From Ectocarpus siliculosus (Eukaryota; Sar; Phaeophyceae; Ectocarpales; Ectocarpaceae), in assembly GCA_000310025.1 (NCBI GenBank), contig FN649728.1, forward strand, positions 6,471,959 to 6,491,347: a DNA stretch of 19,389 nt, in the 5' to 3' direction. The notes below the pieces were generated by a model, which was not told the origin of the DNA, ran no database searches, and saw only the letters and a program-made list of their open reading frames with translations. The translations under genes and the position numbers were made by a program. Of this stretch, positions 9,486 to 18,031 are shown piece after piece (position 1 is the stretch's first letter; every line of letters begins with the position of its first letter).

Positions 9486-9786
9486 GTGCCAGGCCCCTTC
9501 TCATCATCATGCCAGCCACACGGCGCGTCAGGAAAGAAGAGTGTGTCTCTTGTCCAGCGACGACACACATGCTTCCACCTGCGTGTGCGGTGAACCTCTG
9601 TCGGCTATCACCGCCCTGACTGCCTTGCACGTGGTGGACGAAAAGTAAACCCGTTCATCGTTTTTTTATTTTTTTGACGTGTTTTCCCTTATTTCTCGGG
9701 ATATCTCCCGCTTCTCCAGGCATTTGTTGCAGTACTTCCTGGATTCGCACCATGCCATTGAGCTTGTGTGCTTCCTCTACAGGCTG
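9486..9786 (+). CDS. Possible exon pair with an RGS-like segment
   Basis: A candidate exon, 9486-9644, follows a good acceptor (TTCTTTCTTTCAG) and encodes a segment ending GEPLSAITALTALHVVDEK. A GTAAAC donor and a CTCCAG acceptor define a 75-nt, T-rich intron at 9645-9719. The phases fit: AA joins G to make lysine. The second exon, 9720 to about 9786, encodes HLLQYFLDSHHAIELVCFLY. The spacing of FL, six residues, E-L-x-x-F resembles the RGS-domain helix that reads FL(x6)EN(L/I)xF. I see no further RGS exons downstream and no start upstream, so this may be a gene fragment, part of an unrecognised gene, or chance. The intron would be far shorter than the others here. Confidence 0.3.
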
Positions 9787-9790
9787 GTGC

Positions 9791-10800
9791 AAGCTGCTTC
9801 CTTGATAAAGCTCCGCTTCCCATCTTCCTTCCCACGACGATAGACAGCAGTACTGCTGCGTAGTGTAGTAGCGATGACGACATTGATTGATGGATTGCTG
9901 GCTGCGGAGTTTGTTTTGCCCGGTTGCATCTCCCGCCGCTCAGCACATCTAAATTTGTTTCTCGTCCGATCTCTTGCTTTGAACTGCATGATAGATAGTC
10001 TATAGCCGGCAGAGTGGTTGATTTCCAACCCATCGCACTTCAGCACTTTGGAGCGCGCCCGCCCACATTGACCTGCCAAGCAACAAGTTGAGCCGGTGGT
10101 GTTGTTTGCTGTTCGTTCATGATGGGTGGATACTGCTGCTGCTGCTTGCTGCAGGGCCAATAATACCCCCGCCCCTCCTCCTCCTCTTCTGCCTCCCTCC
10201 ACGTTCTTGTGCATGCCCACGCTGTGTCCAACCCCTCTGATACTCCAACCTAAGCTTTGCCCCCAACGCGCTCTCCTCTGGTGCAGCTCGGCTCTCCGGC
10301 GTCCATTTCCAGAGCCTCTTGATAGCTATGGGTGTGCTTATGCGGTTGTTGTGTGCGGCAGCAAATGACGAAAACATGCGTGTTGTTCCGCGGAGCCCAA
10401 CGGCCATCTCACAAACCATCATCCCGTGCAGCTTTCGGCTGGTCCAGATTACTTCTCCCAGGCTTGGCCTGTACTATAGTGTATGGCGTGGTCTGCGGGT
10501 GGTCCACGAACACTGCTGTGCTGATGGCCTAGATGCACACTACCTCGAGAGCCATCAAAGAGCCGTGCGATTTCATAGTCCACCGCGGTCAGCAAGGTTA
10601 GAAGTTTTAGTTTCCCCGCGCATGTGGTAGTACTGCTTCTTGACGACGCCACTCTGTTTCTCGCTCCCCCGCTCTCTCCCCCTTGTTGGACCACTGCTGC
10701 CTGTTCGGTGTTTTCGCAAAGCAAAGGTCTTTTTTCTTCCAAGTGTTTTTTGGAGACCCCCCCAGCACACCCCACGCAGCAGCGGGAAAGGGCAAACAGC

Positions 10801-10842
<42 letters not shown>

Positions 10843-13092
10843 GCTTTTAGCTCAAAGATATCAACCATCCCTATCGCGCGCCCCAGGAGGCGGCTGCTTG
10901 GGATCGGAAGCGGGGAGGGGAGAGGGAGCCTGGCTGTTGGAAAAAGGCGGAGGAAGGCGGCGCTGCAATTGGGAGTCGTTGTTCCTCTGCCATCAAAAGA
11001 CAGGGAGGCAGGGAGGAGTGAAAGAGAGGTGAGAACAGCAGCAGTAGCTTTGGCTATCTCTGAGTGTGCATTCATTTCTGCGAGCTCTTTCGTGTGTTTC
11101 ACCATGGGTTTGGTGCCCGCGTTCTGCTGCTCTACCTGAAGCGGTGTAGCACAGCACCAACAAGGACCCTCGAGGCTGTATGCCGGCTTCTGTGTTCCTT
11201 TATGGCTGGCGTGATGCATGTTAGCGATTAGCGATGATGGACCATGATGATACGCCGATTGTTGGCGGCAGCGATACGCACAGCAGAGGACAGACAGACA
11301 GGCACCAAAGGGATGGGATCGTACTCCACTGGGGTAGCGCTGCAGCAGGTTACTCGAGTAGGTGGTGTCGGCGTGCCTTTTTCAGCTCTCTTACACATGG
11401 TCGGCGCAAGGCGCAGCAACAGCAGCAGTCCTCGCAACGAACAACCGCACACACATCACCCCCCCACCTTGCGACAGCAAATCGGAAGGCCTAACGTCAA
11501 CATGATCGTTGAGTTTTATGTCCATGGATGCGTGTGTGTGTGCCGGTTGTGTGTGTGCTGCCGTGGAGGCCCAACGCAAGAGAGATGGACGACGGCAACT
11601 ACCCCCGGCGTGTCCGCGCCGCCACTCACAGAAGCATGTGTACCTCCTCCCCTCAATCACATCATGGCTTGCGGGACCTGTATGTACATGAAAACCCGAG
11701 CGTGTGTGAGAGACCGCTTGTCGGCACCGGCAGCGTTTGCATTTTATGGTAACCCTCTCGAGCGGTGGCTTGATCAACCAAATCAGATGCTGCTCCCCTG
11801 CACCGGTCTGCAGCACACGGGAGAAAGCTTTATTGCTGACTGAGAGTGTGAGAAGAATGGTGCTGTGTGGGCTGGATGTGCTGCTTTGCTGTAGCCCCAA
11901 CCATACACCCACCGCCGTGTTACATGTACACTGGTTTACTATACGACCCGCAGACTTTTTTCAGCAGACTTGCGCACAGGGTGCGTTGCCTACATGGAAG
12001 TATACTTTGGCTGACGATCATGTAGGCACTCCGGGATGCCGGTGGTCTCGGAGTCTCCCCGTTGTTTGCAGACACGCGCTACGACAGCAGTATCCAGTGG
12101 GGGCAGGCATCGCTGTTGTTGTTGTTGCTGTTTTTTGTTGTTGTCCTCGCGCAAATGCGTGTCGCTACATACTATATTTGAAAAAAAACAATTGTGCTCC
12201 TCCCATCTACTCCATGGTTTAGTGTATTTTGTGTTTTGTGGATGTGCGGCGACCGCTCGTGCGTGAGCCGTAGTTAGACACCGACCGCGCTTCTTCTTTG
12301 ATGACCGCCTGAGACCTGAGACCCAAACGTATGTATTCATACAAGGTGTTCGCCGCCTAGTTGGTGTGTGCGTTGGTCTTGAAAAAGTGGGTCTTTATAT
12401 ATGTCGGAGCACAGCGGCAGTAGTTCGATGCGGGGACTAAAATAGGTACGGTAGGCAAAAGGGTGGCGGCGGGCCGCAGCTCTGCTCGCGGCAGCGCATC
12501 CTGTTGTCCTAATTTCAGCGGCGAGGGACCGAGGGCTTTGAGGTCGGGTACCCTCCCCCACGTTCTGTGTTGCTCACGAACGACCAAACCGCGCCGGCAG
12601 CAGCAGAGTGCTCTACACCTATATGTAGAATGCGGGTGCATCCGTACAATCAAACAATTGTCCAAGTTCTACCGGCCGGCCGGAGTGTGGAGGGGCAATG
12701 CGAGAGAGCTTGCTTCGTTTCCGACATTATTCTCTCAGTAGATGGTCTGTATTTTTCGACTGCTGTGGGTTAATATCTCGAATGGGTAGTTTTTCTGCGT
12801 GTGTATTTGGTCTGTATTGGCATTACCGGGGCGACTGCTGTTTAGCTCTCTCTGCCGACAGTAATAGTGTGCTCGCGTCGTAGATGCCTCTTATCAGAGG
12901 GCACGTTACCGAACGCACCAATCATGACCCGTATTCCCACATCGACGGCAATACTGCACCAGAAACGGCATTGTGTCCACGAAAAACCGCAACTGCTACC
13001 GCGGCGGGTAGTAGGCGGGTAGCATACCGTGATTATTGGAAGTAATTATTTCCTTTTCGCACCCATCCGGAGGGCAATCAATGCCTGCACAC
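9791..13092. other. Long stretch without a recognised gene
   Basis: This contains CTG/CAG-rich DNA, GT-rich tracts and several overlapping frames of 100-256 codons on both strands (for example 10449-11219 minus and 11244-11843 plus). The longest minus frame owes its length partly to a leucine run read from the CAG array. None shows a domain, motif or splice-consistent continuation that I recognise. An unfamiliar gene cannot be excluded. Confidence 0.4.
10803..10841. repeat. (CAG)13 microsatellite
   Basis: Thirteen uninterrupted CAG units, the longest trinucleotide array in the window, likely length-polymorphic. It is not inside a supported coding exon. Confidence 0.95.
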
Positions 13093-13112
13093 ATCAGTCA
13101 ATAATGTTCGCG

Positions 13113-13762
13113 TTTTTTTTTTTTTTTGCGGAGAGTGTGGACGTAAATGTCTCACGATGGCTTGCGATCTTGCGATAGCTTCCGCGCGGCACAGGCACCA
13201 CTTTTAAATACTGCTGTATCTCTTGATTTTTCGCGGCCTGTGTTTCTTTCTTTCCCACCCTGCTGTGCACGTCAGTATTATAGCACGCCACCAGACACCT
13301 TTCTTGTGTTGCGAATATTGTAGGGCCTGGTCGTTTCGCCCGCGGGATATATTCCCAACGCACACTTCTCTACGGTAACTTCGTAGTACGCTACGCTACA
13401 GCAAGCACGACCGCGATATCACAAGTTCTTTTGCATATTGTAGGCGACGAAAGGTCTAAACAAGTGTTCGCGAAGGGTAACATACCCACGCGATTCAATC
13501 AGTACGACGACAACAGCGGCATCAGTTATTAGCCCCAAGTTCCCGGCTTTGTGGTATGCACTTGTACATATGCGGGCCCTCTTTTGTTGTGTTCGTGTTC
13601 TTGAGGTCCGCCTGCTGAGGTTCCCACCCCCACCGGTACCGCCGTGCAAAACAGAAGACGTGGATCTAGCGTAGCATATAGTGCCGTATCCAGTAAGATG
13701 TTGACAGCAGATGCTGTCTGGTCCTCGCCCTTGGAGCCTACCACCAGAACAAGGAACAACAT
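13113..13762 (-). other. Minus-strand open frames ending at a poly(A) tract
   Basis: Reading the minus strand from 13762, overlapping frames (13762-13529, 13649-13419, 13363-13094) lead to fifteen A residues (T at 13113-13127 on the plus strand). The translations, including VGSKGEDQTASAVNILLDTA, match no family I recognise. This could be a decayed retroposed copy, a non-coding element or chance frames next to a homopolymer. Confidence 0.25.
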
Positions 13763-14478
13763 TGGTGGAGATTAATTATCGTGGCATGTCTTGCCACATC
13801 TAGCATACCGCTCTGGAGGTAAAACGATTCATTCAGTGCAAATGGAGATATATTGTGTTCGTATAATAAGCACAACAGAACCGAGCCGGTTTCCGGTTTC
13901 CCTCCATTCACTGCAAAGATTAAGATTCCAACACATCCCCGTTCGACTGCGATTGGTTATATCTCGAATCGGTATTGTATCCTTCCTGTGATTATATTTA
14001 TTTTTCCTAATATCCCTCTGACCAAAGACGACGTTATTCCGAAATCTTGTGATGGTTGTCTTGGTGGTGCGGTAGTGGGAAGCGTCCCGAGTCCGCTGTA
14101 CCCAGATGTTCAGTATCATTGTCCGCGATCGGGTGAGAATTCATGTCGACAAGAAGACTGGAAAATTTTGTCGTGAAATGAGTAGACAAGAACACGATCG
14201 ATCCAGTTTGTTTGGATAAAGGAGGACTGGTGGTGTATTTTTTGGTGGAGGCAAGGGGAGGAGTATTTTTGGATGGGGGGGGGGGAAGAGGGGGTCGTTG
14301 TAGGTGCGATATTTCTGGTGTATCCACCCTCATCACAGGATCAACAGCGGTATGGTTGTTGTTGTTGTTGTTGTTGGTGTCTTCACATTATTAGTAGCAT
14401 CTATCTGTCCATGGACAGCTCATGAAATGTGCGGTGCAACGCCGCCATTTTCCGTGTACCATGTGGATACATCATTCA
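13763..14478. other. Non-coding stretch, locally AT-rich
   Basis: The part around 13850-14040 is visibly more AT-rich than its surroundings. Frames of about 100 codons are open on both strands there (13829-14119 minus, 13853-14176 plus), but neither is recognisable. A poly-G stretch near 14275-14285 and a GTT array follow. Confidence 0.4.
14355..14375. repeat. (GTT)7 microsatellite
   Basis: Seven GTT units, followed by GTCTTCACATT, which also follows a GTT-rich tract near 2840. Confidence 0.9.
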
Positions 14479-14570
14479 TTTTTTTATTTTTCTTAATATG
14501 ACACAACGAATCCATCTCTCTCTATCATAGAAAAAGAGTCTGAGACAGATTATTAGCAATGAATTCATAG
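14479..14570 (-). mobile_element. Retroposon-like 3' tail, copy 3
   Basis: A T-rich tract (14479-14492) is followed by CTTAATATGACACAACGAAT and CCATCTCTCTCTATC, identical over more than 20 bp to copy 1. Homology with copy 2 continues to about 14570 through AGAGTCTGAGACAGATTATT and AGCAATGAATTCAT. On the minus strand the element ends in an A-rich tail. Confidence 0.7.
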
Positions 14571-15201
14571 CATTCATTTTGTTTTCTTTTTCCTAGTGGT
14601 TGGGTTTGTACTCTATTCTTGTTTTGCTTCCCCGCGGCGTCGTTTGTGCCGGGTTTTGCGACCATTGACCACGGGCTCCCCATTTTTGTGGACCATACAG
14701 AGCTAATGTGAGAGAAACAACAAAAACAAACATTTCTCGCTACAGCCACACACCGCTGAAAAGCTCTAAGTCTTGATTAAATCCATCCCGGATTGCGGTA
14801 TCTATTCAGTGTTGCTCTGATTGCATGTTGGTGTACCATGTTGTTTGGAGTATGTATCAAGCAGAAGCATCAAGCAGAAGCAGTAGCACATGTCGACGAA
14901 ACAGTGTCGTCGAAATGCCTTGAGCGTCGAACTTGCAGGCCACAACACGCGTTCGCAATGAATGGTTGCATCGAGCACCATCAGCTCATGGCCTCGCCAA
15001 ATTTTGCTCATTCGCGAAAAGAAGAACGGTGACCAAAAGTTGCCGACTTTCCCCTCTCACCAGCAGGGTGCGTGCTGCCTTGGGAGTGCTGTTGCTCAAA
15101 CCGCTTTGCGTGTCCCGGATTGGTACTTGCACAACGTATGTCTTGATACCGCACATCACCGCCTATCTATCCCCCTGGTCCTTCAGCAGTAGTAGCCTTG
15201 G
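14571..15201. other. Non-coding stretch
   Basis: No gene was recognised. A 13-bp unit (CAAGCAGAAGCAT) is duplicated near 14860. If the repeat at 14479 is a full SINE, its 5' body would lie in the first few hundred bases here. A weak tRNA A-box-like TAGCTCTGTATGGT is present on the minus strand near 14695, which is not enough to call a promoter. Confidence 0.35.
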
Positions 15202-15271
15202 CAGGTTTTTTTCATCCAGGAAACATCGCAGGTCTTGTGGAAGCATGTTTTTTTTATTCAGGAAACATCTT
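15202..15271. repeat. Two-copy tandem repeat, ~42 bp
   Basis: A T-run followed by CATCCAGGAAACATC near 15212 recurs as a T-run followed by ATTCAGGAAACATC near 15255. Confidence 0.65.
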
Positions 15272-15290
15272 GGATAAAGAATAAACTCGG

Positions 15291-15600
15291 GAAAGTTGGG
15301 TTAGGGTTGGGGAATAGGGTCTGCGTTCCCCCTCCTTGTTCTATTTCCTTATAATACTGAGTATCCCGCGAAGAAGGTGGTCCTCCTCCAGTAGAGGGCC
15401 ATCCACACTTACTTTATGGCGCAACAAAAAGGGGCCGCATTCATTCGCGAAGATTTTGTTCTCAATCTGTGAGTGAGATAGAGAGGACTTTATTCTCAAT
15501 CTGTGAGTGAGATCGAGAGGATTTTATTCTCAATGTGTGAGATAGAGAGGGGGGTTCGTATCCCTATCCCTAGCCCCAACCCCCCATCCCCACCCCGCAC
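15291..15600. repeat. Dispersed repeat copy A with inverted G/C-rich ends
   Basis: The left end (15291-15345) contains TTGGGTTAGGGTTGGGGAAT followed by AGGGTCTGCG. The right end (15557-15595) contains an approximately inverted CCCTATCCCTAGCCCCAACC. The left block recurs at 16718-16788 inside the ARM gene's first intron, and the internal GTGAGATAGAGAG motif also has a relative there (around 16838). This suggests a MITE-like or otherwise dispersed element. C/G richness makes the inverted ends only moderately convincing. Confidence 0.5.
15452..15549. repeat. 34-bp minisatellite, three units
   Basis: Units begin at 15452, 15486 and 15520. Each reads GAYTTTRTTCTCAATSTGTG and continues to GAGATMGAGAG; the third is shortened by 4 bp. 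Confidence 0.85.
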
Positions 15601-15778
15601 CCCCGACGGAAACTAAGATTGGTATCCTCCCGAAGGCGACTGAAAAACGTCGAGGCGTAAGCGGTAATCTCCCCCATGTGGATCCCACCAAGAACAACAC
15701 TGCTGCTGCGTGTGTCCTAATAATAACTGGGCGAATACCCCACCCAACCTACCTTGGCACGTACGGCCAATGCACCAA

Positions 15779-16080
15779 CCTCACTCAACCCCGCGTAGGG
15801 CTACGGCAGTGCCGGCCCGCTCGTAAGAAATATGTTCGACACCGTGGCTACGATGTTGGACGAACTGACGAGGAATAAATGCCCTGAGAAATTGAGCATA
15901 GCGGCCGGCGCTACATTGATTCGTGCACACAATATGTAGAAGCCTCTGCTCAGTGGTGGAAACAAGATACAGTATAGTTTGAGCCTCGCTCAAAACAGGC
16001 ATTTCTTATGAGCGGGCCGGCACGGTACAGCAGCAATGACCTCACAACTCTCGGTTCGTTGGGCGTGGGGTTGATTGAGG
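15779..16080. repeat. Foldback (inverted-repeat) element
   Basis: GTGCCGGCCCGCTCGTAAGA (plus AAT) at 15809-15831 is matched by its reverse complement at 16001-16023 with one mismatch in 23. Outer segments CCTCACTCAACCCCGCG (15779-15795) and CGTGGGGTTGATTGAGG (16064-16080) are also inverted, 15 of 17 matching. The arms enclose about 170 bp. An ATG directly abutting the left arm opens a 35-codon frame (15832-15939) containing MFDTVATMLDELTRNK. Its size and structure suit a MITE or foldback transposon. Confidence 0.7.
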
Positions 16081-16479
16081 TACTGGAGGATTGAACCAGG
16101 GCGGAACCGTAGGTCCACACCCCGTGAATCGATGCTCAAAGGTCAGTTACTACTCCACGAACGAGAGTTCTGATGCATGCGTCAACGGAAAGCTCACGAC
16201 GAGACGATTCGCACGCCGCCATTATCTGCATTGCCACTCTCTGTGCTGTGGATCCGAGCTTCGAGCAACGGTCCACATCTTGCTTCACCGTGGGTGTCTG
16301 ACGCACCAGTTTTTATTGTCAGTAGGCGTACTACGATACACCAAGCTAGTTTTTTCGCCAGTGTGGAAAGCACTCCCCCTTCTGGCCCTCTCTTCCGACC
16401 TCTCGTGCCGCAGCTGCAGGAGCAATACGAAGGACCATTTGTCGTAGGCCGGAGGGGGTGACCGGACCTACCATCAATC
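16081..16479. other. Region upstream of the ARM gene
   Basis: No gene was recognised. Two overlapping plus-strand frames (16091-16447 and 16177-16461) end just before the ARM start but have no recognisable content. The segment probably contains the ARM promoter and 5' untranslated region; no TATA box was identified. Confidence 0.35.
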
Positions 16480-17908
16480 ATGTTCGGCCGCAAGCGCGGG
16501 GCGAAGGCGAGCAGGGGTGCGAGCAAGGGTAACGCGAAGGCGAAGAAGGCGGTGAAACGCCTCCTCGAGAAACCCGGGCCGGAGAGGATGGCGGTCTTGG
16601 CGAACCTCGCCGCCGCCGAGAATTTGCACCCCTTCAACGTGAGGTCCCCCGTGTAGCCTCCACAGTTTTTTTTTTTTTTTCTATCGAGTAAACATGTTGC
16701 ATGATGAAGCGTGCAGTCGGGGAAGTTGGGTTGGGGATAGGGATATAGGGTCTGCGTACCCGCTCCCTGTTCTTTTTTCCCTCATAGAGGATATTAAGCG
16801 GTTGTCTCTTGTGAAGTGCTTCGTTGCCCTCTAGTGAAATAGAGAGCGACGGCTTTTATGCACTTCACCTTTCCACCCGTAACCCCTAGTAGAGCGGCAT
16901 TCCCTCGCGACGGCTGCTGACGTCAGCCGAACCACCGTAGGTTTCGTTACGTAAGATACCACACCCCCTGGATCGGTTTTTCGGAGCTCCATGTACTCTG
17001 CAGCCCAATGCAACCAATGGCGGTCTTGCGAGAGGATTCCGAAGAATTACATCATTTTTGTACGGCTGAGTGGCAACTCTTCCTCGTTGTTGAGTAGTCA
17101 GGCTTTGAGAATCGGTCCAGAGGGTTGTGGTGTCTCATGGTACCTACGGTATCAACATGCAGTTTATTTTGGTGCTGTATCCGTGGGTAGAGAGTTTTTT
17201 TCTTCTCTTTTTATGATACAACGAATCCATCTCTATCCCGTAGAAATAGGAGTTTTTCTTTTTTTTTTTGGTGCCTTGCTCACCCGCTGTGCGTCTCCCG
17301 GGGAATAGGGGTTAGTTTTCTTGTAACAGTCCGTGAGGCTACATTTGCGCGTGTGCACGTTGTGCGTACTGAGGTGTATAGAGCATTGAGGACGTTTATT
17401 TGCGTGGGCTGGTATCGGCGTGCGTGTGTGTGGTTGGGTTGGGTTCGTCCAACTTGTTCCGGTACACATTTCTGACGCATCTCACGGAAGGAAGGTCACA
17501 CAGGAGCTATTTTGTTTTATCGTGGGCCCTCATTTCCCTCCTGCGATGCTCGCCTTACCTGTTGTTTCGAGAAGGTAGTGGTGGGGATTTGTAGTGGAAC
17601 CTTCAACAGTTTTTCCCTTCTGCGCTGCTCCCCTTAGTTATTGTTTCGATAAGGTGGCGGTGGTGGTGGGGATGAATAGTGGACCGTTCACCAACTTTTA
17701 CCCCAACAACAAGAAGAACGGTATCTGACAACGAGAACGTCTCTCCAACAGGGTTCTGCGTTAGGAGAGGCGGATGCCTGTAACGCGGTGGCGACGGTGA
17801 TGTCGATGTTCCCGGAGCACAGGCAGGTGCAGGTGGAGGCTTGCCGAGCCGTGGAGGCCTTGGCGGACGGCACTGAGGAGAACGTTCAGCTACTGGGCGA
17901 AGCCGTGA

Positions 17909-17944
<36 letters not shown>

Positions 17945-17952
17945 AGGTGTGT

Positions 17953-18031
<79 letters not shown>

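Larger units (their letters stand above)
16639..17751 (+). other. ARM gene intron 1 (1113 bp)
   Basis: It opens GTGAGG and ends CTCCAACAG, phase 0. It contains a 15-base T-run near 16665, dispersed repeat copy B (16718-16788), a retroposon-like tail (17195-17237) and a two-copy tandem repeat (17533-17696). Confidence 0.8.

Noticed and set aside
10449-11219. 256-codon minus-strand frame with a poly-leucine helix
   Set aside because: Its hydrophobic run is the antisense of (CAG)13, no domain is recognisable, and other frames through the same DNA are also open.
11244-11843. 199-codon plus-strand frame
   Set aside because: This length is reachable by chance in about 39,000 codons of six-frame sequence. 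It contains Cys/Val-rich GT-repeat translation and no motif.
15297-15325. Interstitial telomere array
   Set aside because: Only one exact TTAGGG is present and the rest is irregular G-rich sequence, so it is treated as part of a dispersed repeat.
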